Part shown: in pieces, positions 53,135-64,000 of the stretch
How positions within the stretch are numbered: the first letter of the stretch is position 1
How the letters are laid out: the number at the start of each line of letters is the position of its first letter
DNA from: Paraburkholderia azotifigens
Lineage (GTDB): Bacteria > Pseudomonadota > Gammaproteobacteria > Burkholderiales > Burkholderiaceae
Direction of reading: 5' to 3'
Assembly (NCBI RefSeq): GCF_007995085.1
Contig: NZ_VOQS01000005.1
Location: forward strand, 682,001 to 746,000
DNA: 64,000 bases
Position numbers and translations under genes: made by a program
The notes under the pieces: model-generated
What the model was told of the DNA's origin: nothing
The model's input: only the letters and a program-made list of their open reading frames with translations
The model's database searches: none

Positions 53135-54207
53135 TGCGGAACCCGGAGCGCGAGATTTTCGGGCCAGGCGACATTAGGATCGACCCGAACCCATGCCACA
53201 CCGGGCAGTCCCGTCTTGACCAGCTTCAGATGCCGGAGCAGCAACTCGCGGCTGATGCGCGCCTTGACGCGAAACATCAGCTTCTGGCGCTCGCTTGCGG
53301 TTTCTACGGTCTTCGGCGTGAACTGCGCGGTACTCGCGACGAACGAGACCGTGGCCGGAATCACGTAGTTGGGCGCGGCATCCAGAATCACGCGTGCTTC
53401 GGCACCGAGCGCGACCTTGCCGACTACCGGCTCGGGCAGGAAGAAGGTCATGTAGACGTCGGAGAGGTCGACCATATTGAGGACCTTTCCACCCGCTGCG
53501 AGCACTTCGCCAGGCTCCGCGACGCGGTACTGTACGCGGCCGTCGCGCGGCGCGACAAGCTCGCTGTCGACGATGTCGGCGTTGACCCGCGCAATGGTGG
53601 CCTGAGCGGCGACCACCATCGAGCGTGCCGCGACGAGTTGCGCACGGGTCGCGTCGATGGCGGCCACGGCCGTTGCGACCTGCGCCTTGGCGGCGTTCAC
53701 GGCTGCTTCGGTGCTGCGCATCCGGGCGCGGTCGTCGTCGAGTTCCTGCATCGACGACGCGCCTTCCTGCGACAGCGTCTCCGAGCGTGCGAGCTTGCGT
53801 TGCGCGGCGTCGAGTTCGGCTTCGCGCTGCGCCACCATCGCCTGCGCCGCCGCTTTGTCGCTCTCGCGTTGCGTGACCTGCGCTTCGATGCTTGCCGCGT
53901 TGTTGATGGCCTGCTGATGCTGGGCGCGCGCTTCGTCGAGTTGGGCCTCCAGGACGGTGACCTGCATCTTCGCCAGTGACTGGCCCGCTCTCACGAAGTC
54001 GCCTTCATCGACATATATGCCGTCGACGCGCCCGGCGAGTTTTGTGGCCACGTCGATCTCGGTGGCTTCGATGCGGCCGTTGCCGCTCGCGAACGCGTCG
54101 CCAGGTCCAACGTCGTGCAAACGGGTCCACGCAAAATAGCCGCCTGCCGCAGCGAGGAGCAGCGCGGTGGCGACGATGATCTGTTTGCTTGTGATGGCAA
54201 CGTTCAT
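53131..54207 (-). CDS. HlyD-family membrane-fusion protein (YhiI-like)
   Basis: 358 residues: a single N-terminal anchor (about 8-28), biotinyl-lipoyl-like strands ([33 protein letters not shown]), a long coiled coil (about 80-200, Ala/Gln/Glu-rich with two helices), then barrel domains ([23 protein letters not shown]). Links the inner-membrane ABC exporter to the outer-membrane factor. ATGA overlaps on both sides. Confidence 0.92.
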   Translation of the reverse strand: MNVAITSKQIIVATALLLAAAGGYFAWTRLHDVGPGDAFASGNGRIEATEIDVATKLAGRVDGIYVDEGDFVRAGQSLAKMQVTVLEAQLDEARAQHQQAINNAASIEAQVTQRESDKAAAQAMVAQREAELDAAQRKLARSETLSQEGASSMQELDDDRARMRSTEAAVNAAKAQVATAVAAIDATRAQLVAARSMVVAAQATIARVNADIVDSELVAPRDGRVQYRVAEPGEVLAAGGKVLNMVDLSDVYMTFFLPEPVVGKVALGAEARVILDAAPNYVIPATVSFVASTAQFTPKTVETASERQKLMFRVKARISRELLLRHLKLVKTGLPGVAWVRVDPNVAWPENLALRVPQ

Positions 54208-55742
54208 TGCAACGGGACCTGTGATGTCGGATGATTTGCTGCCGAGGGCGTATGATCGGCTGCGGCCTCGCGCTCCATGTTGCCGCCGAGCGCAGCGTAG
54301 AGCGCAACACGGCTCGACAGCAGCGCGCGACGAATCTGCACGAGCTGCTGCTGCGCGTTCAGCAGGTCGCGCTGCGCGTCGAGCACCTCGAGGAACGGCG
54401 TCGCGCCGTTGTCATAGCGAAGCCTGGCGAGCCGCGCACGTTCGGTCTGCGCGCCGAGCGTGGCGCGCGCGGACCGCACCTGATCGGCGAGCCAGTCGCG
54501 GGCCGACAAGGCGTCGGCGACGTCACGGAACGCGGATTGAATTATCTTCTCGTACTGCGCTACGGCCTCCTTCTGGCGCGCTTCTTCGAGTTGCAGGTTG
54601 CTGCGGTTGCGGCCTGCGTCGAATATGGGCAACGACACGCTCGGCAGAAAAATCCAGGAGCCCGTTTCCGCCGCGAACAGGTCGTGAAGGGCGGTGCTGC
54701 TGCTGCCGATCGAGCTGGTGAGCGTGACGCGTGGGAAGAACGCGGCACGCGCTGCGCCGATGTTGGCGTTGGCGGCGCGCAACTGATGCTCGGCGGCCAC
54801 GATGTCCGGGCGGTTCTCCAGAAGATGCGAGGGCAGGCCGGCAGCCAGATCGGCCCGCACGCTGTCGTCGTCAAGCTGCGATGGCGGCGACAGTTGCGCG
54901 GGCGCGCCCACGAGCACGTCGAGCGCGTGAGCGTCAGCCGCACGCGCCTGCTCCAGTTGCGCGGCGAGCGTCTGCGCCTGCTCAAGCAATATTTCCGACT
55001 GCGTCAGGTCGAGTCTCGATATAGCGCCGACCTCGAAGCGGCGCCGGAAGATGCGCAGCGACTCCGTGCGGCTCGCGATCGTCTGGCGCGCAATGGCAAT
55101 GCGCTCGTCGAACTCGCGAAGAACCAGGTAACTGTCCGCGACCTGCGCGATGAGGCTAAGTGTCGTGGCGCGCCGCGACGCATCGCTGGCCAGAAAATTT
55201 TCCAGCGCGGCGTCCTTGAGGTTGCGCACGCGCCCCCAGAAGTCGAGTTCCCAGTTGCTTTCCATGAGGCTCACGCTATAGCCGCCGCCGATGAACGGTC
55301 CGCTGCCCAGAAGGCCGCCCGGTGCACGGAAGCGGACATACGACGCACCCGCGTCGACGGTGGCGAATTGATCAGCCCGGCGCACGCCGTAGATGGCGCG
55401 CGCCTCTTCGACACGCTGCACGGCAATGCGCAGGTCACGGCTTTGCGCGAGCGCCTGCGCGATCAGCGACTGAAGCGTTGGGTCGGGGAAGTAGTCGAGC
55501 CAGTCCATGTTGACGGCAGACGCCGGGCTTGTGTCGGGTGCATCGTTGGGCCACGAAGCGGGCACGGGCAGGGCAGGGCGTTCGTATTGAGGCGCGAGCG
55601 ACATGCAGCCGGACAGCGACAGCACGAACACAACGACGGCTGCACGGAGCGTGCAAGCGTGTCGCCTCAGGCGTTCGCAGGGAACCGCTTGTTTGCGCAT
55701 GGCATGGTTGAAAGGAAGGGGTGAGTTCGCGTCGTCGCTCAC
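54204..55742 (-). CDS. RND/NodT-type outer-membrane efflux lipoprotein
   Basis: 512 residues in the longest form. Lipobox LSLSGC gives a lipid-anchored Cys; then the NodT pattern [92 protein letters not shown]. First gene of the exporter operon. The start may be the GTG at 55742 or the ATG at 55700; neither has a strong Shine-Dalgarno, but the ATG gives a better-sized signal peptide. Control features at 55782-55844. Confidence 0.9.
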   Translation of the reverse strand: MSDDANSPLPFNHAMRKQAVPCERLRRHACTLRAAVVVFVLSLSGCMSLAPQYERPALPVPASWPNDAPDTSPASAVNMDWLDYFPDPTLQSLIAQALAQSRDLRIAVQRVEEARAIYGVRRADQFATVDAGASYVRFRAPGGLLGSGPFIGGGYSVSLMESNWELDFWGRVRNLKDAALENFLASDASRRATTLSLIAQVADSYLVLREFDERIAIARQTIASRTESLRIFRRRFEVGAISRLDLTQSEILLEQAQTLAAQLEQARAADAHALDVLVGAPAQLSPPSQLDDDSVRADLAAGLPSHLLENRPDIVAAEHQLRAANANIGAARAAFFPRVTLTSSIGSSSTALHDLFAAETGSWIFLPSVSLPIFDAGRNRSNLQLEEARQKEAVAQYEKIIQSAFRDVADALSARDWLADQVRSARATLGAQTERARLARLRYDNGATPFLEVLDAQRDLLNAQQQLVQIRRALLSSRVALYAALGGNMEREAAADHTPSAANHPTSQVPLQ

Positions 55743-55781
55743 GTATTCGACACAAGCTCAGTGGCATGTGGTTTCTTCATT

Positions 55782-55787
55782 CTTATA
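55782..55787 (-). promoter_or_regulatory. -10 element of the exporter operon
   Basis: TATAAG on the minus strand. Implies a start near 55775, 33 bases before the GTG at 55742 and 75 before the ATG at 55700. Confidence 0.6.
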
Positions 55788-55809
55788 GCTGCCCGATAAT
55801 TGCGCACCG

Positions 55810-55823
55810 TTGATACAGGTCAA
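55810..55823 (-). promoter_or_regulatory. FNR/Anr-type box of the exporter operon
   Basis: Minus strand TTGAC-CTGT-ATCAA (plus strand TTGATACAGGTCAA): nine of ten consensus positions. Its centre (55816.5) lies at -41.5 relative to the start implied by the TATAAG element, exactly the class II FNR position. Confidence 0.75.
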
Positions 55824-55830
55824 TCTGGAT

Positions 55831-55844
55831 ACCGACCAGTCGGT
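55831..55844. promoter_or_regulatory. TetR-type operator near the exporter promoter
   Basis: ACCGAC-CA-GTCGGT, 6-bp perfect arms. This is a common operator form for TetR/AcrR repressors of efflux genes. It lies 7 bases upstream of the FNR box. No TetR gene adjoins it, so the regulator must be elsewhere or lost. Confidence 0.5.
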
Positions 55845-56290
55845 GTTTCTTCGTGCTTTGATACTGGAATTCGGCCAGCTCCGTTTGGCTGGCCGCACAA
55901 TTTGACATTTGGGCAAGCACACTGATGCCGGATGTCATGCGTCAGCAGGCGCGGTGTGAATTGCTCTCGCAGCCGGATCGTATTGCTGCACCTGATCCGC
56001 CGACCGAGCCTTATCGTACGAGTATTTCGGAGCAGCGGCTCGACTCTTGCGCGCTGGCCCGAAGGCACGCAAAGAGCGCATCGGGCATTTGACGTGCTTC
56101 GTCCTGTCGCCGTGCATTGGCGGCGATAACGCCTACCTGCTATACAGGTGCCTTTGGCGGGAAGCTGGATGGCCAGCCCGGCTGGCGGTGTCGACACGGC
56201 AGAACACTGCTTGAGGCTGTGCGCGAATCTACGAAACCCGGTGCTGGTTTGCCGAAGGAGTGCGTTTAACATCTTTACGCCAGTCAGCTA
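55845..56290. other. Non-coding stretch between exporter and kinase-like genes
   Basis: About 445 bases. The exporter promoter faces left from the start of it; the kinase gene ends at its right edge. Open frames on both strands have no family resemblance. No other signals were recognised. Confidence 0.45.
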
Positions 56291-57994
56291 TCAGAACCGT
56301 CCTGATCGCAGAATGGCAACGGCCCATGCAAGTCCCATTGCAGCCGCAACGACGAAGCCAGTTATCCCTAGCAGGGAAATGCCTGCATAACGAGGACCGC
56401 TGTGGAATGTCGTTATGATCGACGACCCGATCACAACGCTCGCTATGATCAGGCTAAGGCTAAGCCGGTTGCTGGCACGATCAAGGTGGTTTTCCACGGT
56501 TTGCAACTGGTCATGTTCGACCTGAATAGTTGCTTTGCCGCTGGTGAGTACGTCTGTCGTCCGGTTCAGGATATCCGGGAGATTGATGACAGCGTGCTGT
56601 AGCGCTCGTAGAGCGCGGAAGCCACGGGCGGTTTCCCGCCTGGGAAGAAGACCTTGAAACATACGGCGCGCGAGCAGCCGGGGTGCATAGTCTCGTAGAC
56701 ACGTCACCGCGTTGAAATCCGGGTCGATCGCAAGCGCCTGCGATTCGACGAGCATGAATGCTTTCGCAACCAGCAGAAACTGCCGTGGCAGACGGATGCG
56801 ATGCCGCTGGCTGAGTTGCGCGAACTGACGCGCGATTTCGCTAAAAGAATAGCCTTTCCCCGCCGCCAGATAATAAGCCTTCAGGGCATCCGAAACGTCG
56901 TGGGTGAAGGCGGTGCGGTCAATATCCACGGCGACGACGCCCATGTCAAAGTAGGCGTCTACCATCCATGGTACGTCTGCTGAGCTGATTGCCAGAATTA
57001 GTTGCGCAAGGCTTTCCTGATCGGGGGCGGAGAGCTCGCCCATGATGCCGAAATCGTGAAAGCACAACCGCCCATCCGGGCGCACAAATACGTTGCCCGG
57101 ATGTGGATCCCCATGAAAGAAGCCATGTTCGAAAACCTGTCTCAGGAACGTTTCCATGAGCTTCGCCGAAAGACGCTTCTGTTCGCGTCGGTCTGGTGAG
57201 GGCTCATCGCCTAGCTTGTGACCGACGTTTCTCTCCATGGTCAGGACGACGCGACTGGTCAGATCCCAGCAAATGCGTGGTACAAACACGTCAGGGTCGT
57301 CCTTGAAGTTCTCACGCAGACGGTCGCCATGGCGTCCTTCCGTCTCATAGTCCAGTTCGTCATTGATGAGTCGGGCAAACTCTTCGACCAGGTCGATGGG
57401 CCCGAACCGGCGCATTTCCGGGATCAACTGCTCAAGCCGGCGGGCCAGAAAGCGCATGATGGCGATGTCTGCGCGAATGACGGGCTCGATCCCTGGGCGC
57501 TGCACCTTGACAACAACGCTTGTGCCGTCCCTGAGATTCGCAGCGTGGACCTGCCCGATCGACGCAGCGGCAAGCGGCGTCTCGTCAAAAGTGGAAAATA
57601 GTTCATGGATCTGCTTTCCCAGTTCGCGCTCGATAATGAAGCGGGCTTGCGAGCCTGGAAACGGAGCGACATTGTCTTGAAGTGTCTGCAACTCCAGGAT
57701 CCATGGTTCGGGCAACAGGTCGCGCCGCAAGCTGAGAAGCTGCCCGAACTTGATGAACGCCGGTCCAAGCTGTCCGAGCATCTCACGGAAACGTGTGGCA
57801 TCGTGGTCGCCGCCGGCTGCTGGAGCTGTGGCCATGACCTCGGCAGGCTCCCGACCGAACTCCAGACGCTCGACATAATGCGCCCATCCTGCGCTCGCGA
57901 CAGTCCGCAGAATTTGCATGAGCCGTGGAAGTCGGGTCGGAGCGGAACGCTCGATTTCCTCTTTATACATATCTGAATGAGCGGTGGATCTCAT
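56291..57994 (-). CDS. UbiB/AarF-type ABC1 atypical kinase
   Basis: 567 residues. KxGQ motif as KFGQ (82-85), Ala-rich loop AAASIGQVHAA (142-152), VVKVQRPG with the ATP Lys163, HGDPHPGN (294-301), DFG (314-316), and two C-terminal membrane helices (LSLIIASVVIGSSIITT; AGISLLGITGFVVAAAMGL). UbiB-like proteins support ubiquinone synthesis as ATPases at the membrane. This copy is probably an accessory paralogue, since it lies in a low-oxygen-type block and not with ubi genes. The start at 57994 is approximate. Confidence 0.9.
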   Translation of the reverse strand: MRSTAHSDMYKEEIERSAPTRLPRLMQILRTVASAGWAHYVERLEFGREPAEVMATAPAAGGDHDATRFREMLGQLGPAFIKFGQLLSLRRDLLPEPWILELQTLQDNVAPFPGSQARFIIERELGKQIHELFSTFDETPLAAASIGQVHAANLRDGTSVVVKVQRPGIEPVIRADIAIMRFLARRLEQLIPEMRRFGPIDLVEEFARLINDELDYETEGRHGDRLRENFKDDPDVFVPRICWDLTSRVVLTMERNVGHKLGDEPSPDRREQKRLSAKLMETFLRQVFEHGFFHGDPHPGNVFVRPDGRLCFHDFGIMGELSAPDQESLAQLILAISSADVPWMVDAYFDMGVVAVDIDRTAFTHDVSDALKAYYLAAGKGYSFSEIARQFAQLSQRHRIRLPRQFLLVAKAFMLVESQALAIDPDFNAVTCLRDYAPRLLARRMFQGLLPRRETARGFRALRALQHAVINLPDILNRTTDVLTSGKATIQVEHDQLQTVENHLDRASNRLSLSLIIASVVIGSSIITTFHSGPRYAGISLLGITGFVVAAAMGLAWAVAILRSGRF

Positions 57995-58225
57995 TGCTTT
58001 CTCCCTTACGGCAAGTCGTCGCTCATTCAGGTTGATTTGTCATTCGATCAGCACGGCGCCCCGTTTGAATCAGACTTCGCTTTCGGCTCGTGGGCGGAAT
58101 CGCGAGCGGCGCGCGCCAACCGGACCGAAGCGCGCCTCGGCGCGCTCAACAGGCTCCATAACGCTGAGGGAGCGGACAGAAGGTTGCGTTCCGCAGTGGC
58201 ATCGCCGCGGGCATTTAGCCGATCG

Positions 58226-58477
58226 CTAGCTGGCTTTACTCGATTCTTCCAGATAAGCAACGACGTCAGCAAGCGTTGAGAGACGCTCATAATCGACCTC
58301 TGGTATTTCTACATGAAACTTCTCATGAATAGCTGTTAGAAAATTAAGCCAATCCATCGAATCAAGATCCACCTGTTTTCGCAACGGGCGATCATCGCGT
58401 AGTGTCGTGATGTCTACTTCTGGTGCGATCGTCTGCAATGTCGTCAGCACGGTGACACGAATATCGGGAGAATTCAT
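58226..58477 (-). CDS. Acyl carrier protein coupled to the E2 gene
   Basis: 83 residues; the 4'-phosphopantetheine site is Ser40 in DLDSMDW. The four-helix pattern (VLTTLQTIAPEVDITTL; FLTAIHEKFHVEIPE; LSTLADVVAYLEE) fits an ACP of the type II kind. The start overlaps the E2 stop (ATGA), so it is made with the dehydrogenase complex. An ACP is not part of a normal 2-oxo acid dehydrogenase; it may receive an acyl group from E2 or from the acyl-CoA synthetase at the operon start. No ketosynthase is near. Confidence 0.88.
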   Translation of the reverse strand: MNSPDIRVTVLTTLQTIAPEVDITTLRDDRPLRKQVDLDSMDWLNFLTAIHEKFHVEIPEVDYERLSTLADVVAYLEESSKAS

Positions 58478-59625
58478 CGCTCGAGTTCCTCAGGATGTTG
58501 CAAGGCATCGCTCAGTTCAAGAAGAAACAATGCGCCACGGTGTCCGTCGGACACGCGATGGTCCGCCGACAGTGTGGTTGTCAGCATGGGAAGTATCTTG
58601 ACTTGTCCGTCCTCTGCCCACGGACGTTCGATGACGCGGCCAAATCCGACGAGAGCCACCTGGGGGGGATAGATTATGCCGAATACTTCGGATGTCCCCT
58701 GATCGCCGAGATTCGTCACGGTAATAGTGGCTTCCGACAGTTCGGAACTGCGCAGCGAGCCGGCTCGGCAACGTTTCGTGAGATCGGCCAGTTCCCGCAT
58801 GAGTTGGGGCAACGTCCTGGACTGGGTATCGAGCAAGGCTGGTGCGACGAGACCCCCGCTGCGTAATGAGATTGCCACCCCCACATGAATCTTCGCGGCC
58901 GGCACGAACGAGCCCGCACGATAGAAGCCGTTGAGCTCCGGAAAGCGTTTCAGCGTCACGGCCACCGCCTTCAGCAATAAGGCTGCAAGCAACACCCGGT
59001 CTTCAATCGAGCGTTTGGCGTTTTCGGTTTGAAGCCATCTGAGCGCCGTTTTCAACGGGATCGTTTCGCTGACGTAGTAGTGCGGTATTTCACGTTTAGA
59101 GCGCTCCATCGCATTCGCGATCACTGTTCTCATTGCGACGAGCCTATCGCCGGCTGGAGCAGCTGCAGTGCCTGCGGCGCCGAGGATAGCGTGTTCGACG
59201 TCGTCGTATGTCACCGATCCGCCTGGTCCACTGCCCGTGACCTTGTCGAGGTCGACGTGGCATTCCTGAGCGCGTTTGCGTGCCGCAGGAGAAACCTTGC
59301 GGCGCTGCGTACCGGAATCGACGGGCAGGGGGGCGGCCGGTGCCGGCAGTACCGTGCGTGGCCTCCTGGTGACTTCCGACGGGGATTCGCCGTGTTCGAG
59401 AAGCATTGCCATAGGCGTGCCTACAGGTATTTTCTCTCCCGGCTGCGTGATCAGTTCGTATACCGTACCCTCATACCAGCTTTCGACATCGACGGCCGCC
59501 TTGCTCGTGTCGACAATGGCCACAACCTGGCCTTTTGTGACCACATCGCCAGGCTTTACCTTCCATTCGAGGAGTGTGCCTTCGTCCATGTCGGCGCCCA
59601 TTGAAGGCAACGTGAACTCGATCAT
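58474..59625 (-). CDS. Dihydrolipoamide acyltransferase (E2), ACP-linked operon
   Basis: 383 residues. One lipoyl domain (1-80; DTSKA with Lys42), E3/E1-binding domain (about 115-155, VSPAARKRAQECHVDL), and catalytic domain with DHRVSDGHRG (His356, Asp360), intact unlike the E2 at 8240. The ATG at 59625 begins the lipoyl domain; the ORF above it is noise. Takes the acyl group from E1 and passes it to CoA, or possibly to the ACP encoded next. No E3 gene follows. Confidence 0.92.
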   Translation of the reverse strand: MIEFTLPSMGADMDEGTLLEWKVKPGDVVTKGQVVAIVDTSKAAVDVESWYEGTVYELITQPGEKIPVGTPMAMLLEHGESPSEVTRRPRTVLPAPAAPLPVDSGTQRRKVSPAARKRAQECHVDLDKVTGSGPGGSVTYDDVEHAILGAAGTAAAPAGDRLVAMRTVIANAMERSKREIPHYYVSETIPLKTALRWLQTENAKRSIEDRVLLAALLLKAVAVTLKRFPELNGFYRAGSFVPAAKIHVGVAISLRSGGLVAPALLDTQSRTLPQLMRELADLTKRCRAGSLRSSELSEATITVTNLGDQGTSEVFGIIYPPQVALVGFGRVIERPWAEDGQVKILPMLTTTLSADHRVSDGHRGALFLLELSDALQHPEELER

Positions 59626-59654
59626 GAGTGCTCCTTCCTGCACTGCGCAAGCTA

Positions 59655-60625
59655 TCACGCAAACAGTCGTTTCACCGCGAGGATGACCCTGTCGACCTGG
59701 GGTAACGCGGCTTCTTCCATATGACGGGCATAGGGGATAGGCACATCTTCGGAGCACACACGGCAGGGCGGCGCGTCGAGTTCGTAGAAAACCTGCTCGA
59801 TCAGACGCGCCATGATCTCGCTCGCGATGCTTGCGCTTCGCCAGCATTCGTCGACAATGACCGCGCGTCTGCATTTCGACACGGAGCGCATGATCGTTGC
59901 ATCGTCGAGCGGCCTCAACACACGAAGATCGACGACCTCGGCGTCGATGCCGTCCTTTGCCAACGCCTCTGCTGCATCCAGTGCCTTGCGCAATGAACCG
60001 CCATAAGCAAGGATCGCAACGTCCCTCCCTTCGCGTCGAACCTTGGCGCTGGTGATATCCACGCGCTCGATGTCCGGCATGTCCCCTTCAAGGTTATACA
60101 ATCCGGCGTGTTCGAAGATCAGCACTGGGTCCGGGTCGACGAGCGCCGCTGGCAGCATATGGCGAGCATCCTCGATGGTCGCAGGGGCGACCACCTTGAT
60201 CCCGGGAATGCCTGCGTACCAGCCTTCGAAGCTGTGCGAATGCTGAGCGGCGACCTGGCGGCCAGCCCCTGTCGCCATGCGCACCACGAGCGGCACCGAA
60301 AATTGTCCACCCGACATATGATGATAGAGCGCTGCCGTATTGACAATCTGGTCTAGCGCCAGAAGGCTGAAGTTCACGGTCATGATCTCAACAATAGGGC
60401 GCATGCCGCCTAGTGCAGCGCCGATGCCCGCTCCCGTGAAGCCGAGTTCCGACAGCGGTGTGTCGCGGACACGCTCGGGTCCAAATTCTTCGAGTAGTCC
60501 GGCCGACACAGCGTAGGTCCCTCCATACCTCCCCACGTCCTCGCCCATCAGGAATACACGACGGTCGTTCGCAAGCGCCTCGCGCAACGACTCGCGCAAG
60601 GCTTCCCGGAACGTCAGATGACGGC

Positions 60626-60629
<4 letters not shown>
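59655..60629 (-). CDS. 2-oxo acid dehydrogenase E1 beta subunit, ACP-linked operon
   Basis: 324 residues: [50 protein letters not shown], and [18 protein letters not shown]. Close to acetoin/pyruvate dehydrogenase beta chains. The start at 60629 overlaps the E1 alpha stop (ATGA). Confidence 0.92.
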
Positions 60630-61645
<1,016 letters not shown>

Positions 61646-63486
61646 TCTGCCCCTCCAATGTCGACGTGTCGCCTTCTGCCAGACCCAGTTCGCGTGCCTT
61701 CAGAAGTCGTCGCATGATCTTGCCGCTACGTGTGTGAGGCAGGTGTGCGACGAAAGCAATCTCCTTCGGCGCAACGGCCGCGCCAAGCCGCTTCCTCGCG
61801 TGTCCAAGCAGTTCCATGCGCAACGCTTCGTCCGGTTCAAAACCCTTGTTGAGCGAGATAAAGGCCTTGATGGTTTCGCCCAGCACCGGGTCTGGTTTGC
61901 CGATCACGCCGGCTTCCGCGACAGCGGGATGCTCCATAAGCGCGCTTTCAACTTCGAACGGCCCGATTAGATGGCCGGCAGACTTGATGACATCGTCAGC
62001 CCTGCCGACGAACCAGTAGTAGCCGTCCGCATCGCGTCGCGCGAGATCGCCGGTCAGGTACCAGTCTCCGACGAAGCACTTGCGGTAGCGCGCGTCCTCA
62101 TTGAGGTAAGTGCGAAACATGGAGGGCCAGCCTCGCCTGAGTGCCAGTTCACCCTGTTTTCCAGGCTCGTCGACGATATTGACGCCGCCGTCCCCGGTAC
62201 GCTGAATGATGGCGGCATCGACTCCCGGAAGCGGTCTGCCCATGGAGCCTGGCTTGATATCGAAAGCCGGCGTATTCGCGATCATGATCCCGCCCGTTTC
62301 GGTTTGCCACCAGTTATCGTGAATCGGTAATCCCAGCACGTCTTTTCCCCAACAAACCGCTTCCGGGTTCAATGGTTCGCCAACGCTGGCAATGAAACGC
62401 AAATGTGGGAACGCATATTTTGCTGCCACGTCGGCGCCGGCGCGCATCAGCATGCGGATAGCGGTGGGCGCCGTATACCACACGGAAACCGATTCGTCGC
62501 GCAAGATGCTGTACCAACGTTCCGCGTCGAACTCTTCCCGATCGACGACGGAAGTCACGCCATGCAAAAGAGGTGCAATGATCCCGTACGACGTACCTGT
62601 CACCCAGCCCGGGTCCGCGGTGCACCAATAGCTATCCTCGGGATGCAGATCGAGCGCATAACGTCCCGTCACCCAATGCGTGACGGCCGCGCCGTGCACA
62701 TGAACAGCTCCTTTGGGCGTGCCGGTTGTGCCGCTGGTGAAGTGCAGCAGCGCGGGATCCTCAGGCCCCGTTGTCGGGAGGTCAAACGAGTCTGACGCAC
62801 CCGACAGGAGTTGCGGAAGATCGAGGTTGCCGGGGCCGCACGTCGGTGCGCCATCCTCTCCGACGAGGAGCACGTGCTTCAACGTCGGCATCCGGGCGCG
62901 CCAAGGTCCAACCTTACGCTCAAACAACGCATCGGTGGTGACCAGCACGGTTGCACCACCGAGATTGACGCGCGTGATGATGGGCTCAGGCCCAAACGCG
63001 GAAAAGAGCGGAGAGACGACTGCGCCGAACTTAAGGCTACCTAGCAATGCTATGTAGAGTTCCGGAATGCGCCCCGTGAGGATGAAGACGCGATCGCCTT
63101 TTGCTACACCGAGGCTGCGCAACACATTGCAGAACTGATTGGTCTGCGCAGCCAACTGGCCATATGTCAATGTTTGACGAGAAGTATGACGCGCGAGGAA
63201 TCGCAATGCGGGCTTGTCTGCGAATCCTGCGGCAACATGACGGTCAACAGCCTTCGAGGCGATGTTGATGCGGCCTTCCTCCTCGCCCAGTTCAGCCGCC
63301 GCTGCGGCCCACGAGAACCGATGGCGTTCGCCTTCGTAATCGGAAAAATTCGGCGTCACCCGCAAATCTTCAGCGGTCTTTCGAATGGTCGGCGTTGAGT
63401 TCATAGATGTGTCTTGACGGGGTGCCTGACCGGCGCGGGTTGGTGCGAGGCACGTTTTCACTGTAGGCCGGCGTCCGCGAGTTCGC

Positions 63487-63500
63487 TTGATTTAAGTCAA
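63487..63500 (-). promoter_or_regulatory. FNR/Anr-type box upstream of the synthetase operon
   Basis: TTGAT-TTAA-GTCAA (plus strand), nine of ten consensus positions. On the minus strand a -10-like TACAGT at 63460-63465 implies a start near 63453, putting the box centre at about -40.5. The leader to 63404 is about 50 bases. Confidence 0.7.
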
Positions 63501-63552
63501 ATGCAGGAAGTGGAGCAATGGCGTCGACACGACGAAGAACAGGCAAATTAAC

Positions 63553-63700
63553 GTGCTTAACCAGACGACGCGCTTCGTTACGCACGAGGACGCTTTCGTT
63601 CATCTCTCGCCGTTTAGGCCAGAAGGAGTCAAGTCTTTTCTCGAAGGCCAGAGAGTGATCTTCGATGTGCACGCGGATCCGAACGGACTTCCCTTCCCGC
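63553..63700 (+). pseudogene. Cold-shock-domain remnant
   Basis: The frame reads EDAFVHLSPFRPEGVKSFLE then GQRVIFDVHADPNG. This resembles the second half of CspA-type proteins (LFAHFSAIQ...GFKSLQEGQRVSFDV...GPKG). The N-terminal half with the RNP1 motif KGFGFI is missing or changed, and the C-terminus runs on past the normal end. Probably a decayed or truncated csp gene; divergent evolution is possible. Confidence 0.35.
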
Positions 63701-63834
63701 CTTCGAACCGATGCATTGCCGGCGTTGGGGGGGCGCGGTGTCCCAGCAAATATCTCGATTCGCGGCGGCCTGCGCACACAGTGCAAAGCGTCGCTTTGTA
63801 CTGAGCAGTCTTTCTGTCATCAATCTCCCGTTAG

Positions 63835-63848
63835 TTGACGGATGTCAA
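63835..63848 (+). promoter_or_regulatory. FNR/Anr-type box upstream of the exported protein gene
   Basis: TTGAC-GGAT-GTCAA, perfectly symmetric arms. A -10-like TAAATT at 63870-63875 implies a start near 63882 and a box centre at about -40.5. The following gene starts at 63942. Confidence 0.65.
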
Positions 63849-63941
63849 CCGCATCGCAGCTCTCGCTCGTAAATTCGTACCGTGACAGCGCGAATCAGGC
63901 AGGTTATCGGCTCGCGGCTGGTCGAGAATTCGGGAGACGCC

Positions 63942-64000
63942 ATGAACAGGACAAAGAAGGGAAGCGCGATATGTGCCGTCGCAATGATGTGCTTGACCGC
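63942..64000 (+). CDS. Exported protein, N-terminal part only (continues past window)
   Basis: The first 19 residues read MNRTKKGSAICAVAMMCLT, the start of a Sec signal peptide (basic n-region, hydrophobic core). GGGAGA lies 5 bases before the ATG. The product cannot be named from this. The FNR-type box upstream indicates induction at low oxygen; BON-domain periplasmic proteins often sit in such loci, but that is a guess. Confidence 0.6.
   Translation, partial: MNRTKKGSAICAVAMMCLT

Noticed and set aside
55820..56272. 150-residue minus-strand frame
   Set aside because: Covers the TetR-type operator and part of the FNR box; text has no family features.
58024..58050. FNR-like TTGAT text before the ABC1 kinase gene
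   Set aside because: The second half-site is not at the required 4-base spacing.

Overview
The window is a GC-rich, densely packed stretch of a beta-proteobacterial genome. Gene content (CopC/CopD copper set, RbbA-type exporter, many ABC importers, GntR/LysR/TetR regulators, paired 2-oxo acid dehydrogenase clusters) and protein style best fit the Burkholderiaceae, most likely Paraburkholderia or Caballeronia, and rather a secondary chromosome or megaplasmid than the core chromosome. No rRNA, tRNA or CRISPR was seen. Identification is by reading only; no search was run.

Layout. (1) 1-3679: tail of a copper-resistance operon (TolC-like, two-domain multicopper oxidase, CusF-like, CopC, CopD). 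(2) 3966-5335: an IS110-family element with short inverted repeats that fit the IS1111 subgroup. (3) 5632-12263: a small unknown gene, an E1-alpha/E1-beta/E2 2-oxo acid dehydrogenase set without E3, a PBP7-like endopeptidase, and a ThiS/MoaD-like protein paired with a BNR beta-propeller. (4) 12414-29263: a nitrogen-scavenging island. A five-gene minus-strand operon (cysteine hydrolase, amidase, AtzG-like, AtzE-like, HpxZ/AtzH-like) diverges from a BMP-type nucleoside ABC importer. After a TetR gene come a polyamine-type ABC importer and, divergently, a PuuE-like deacetylase, a GntR regulator and a flavin reductase. Three good sigma-54 (-24/-12) promoters drive these operons, which ties the island to nitrogen control. 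(5) 29610-33490: a YaeR-like glyoxalase, an aldo/keto reductase and SDR pair facing a LysR regulator, and an MFS remnant. (6) 33516-45593: a sugar/sugar-acid block with a GntR regulator, MFS permease, UxaA/GarD dehydratase, FMN hydroxy-acid oxidase, then a ribose-type ABC importer with two paralogous binding proteins and an SMP-30 lactonase. A shared TTGGCYTGACC motif links the two operons. (7) 45661-64000: a region with the signature of oxygen-limited regulation. FNR/Anr-type boxes (TTGAY-N4-RTCAA) sit before a CBS-domain gene, an OMF-HlyD-RbbA-permease exporter operon, an acetyl-CoA-synthetase/2-oxo acid dehydrogenase/acyl-carrier-protein operon, and an exported protein cut by the window end. 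At each of these four the box centre lies 40.5-41.5 bases upstream of the start implied by a plausible -10 element, the geometry of class II FNR activation.

Most striking: the FNR-boxed operon acsA-like / E1-alpha / E1-beta / E2 / ACP, in which a dedicated acyl carrier protein overlaps the E2 gene; and the sigma-54-controlled ureide/amide scavenging island. Decayed genes (DUF3422, MFS, D-lactate dehydrogenase, flavodoxin and cold-shock fragments) lie between the operons, as expected of accessory DNA undergoing turnover.
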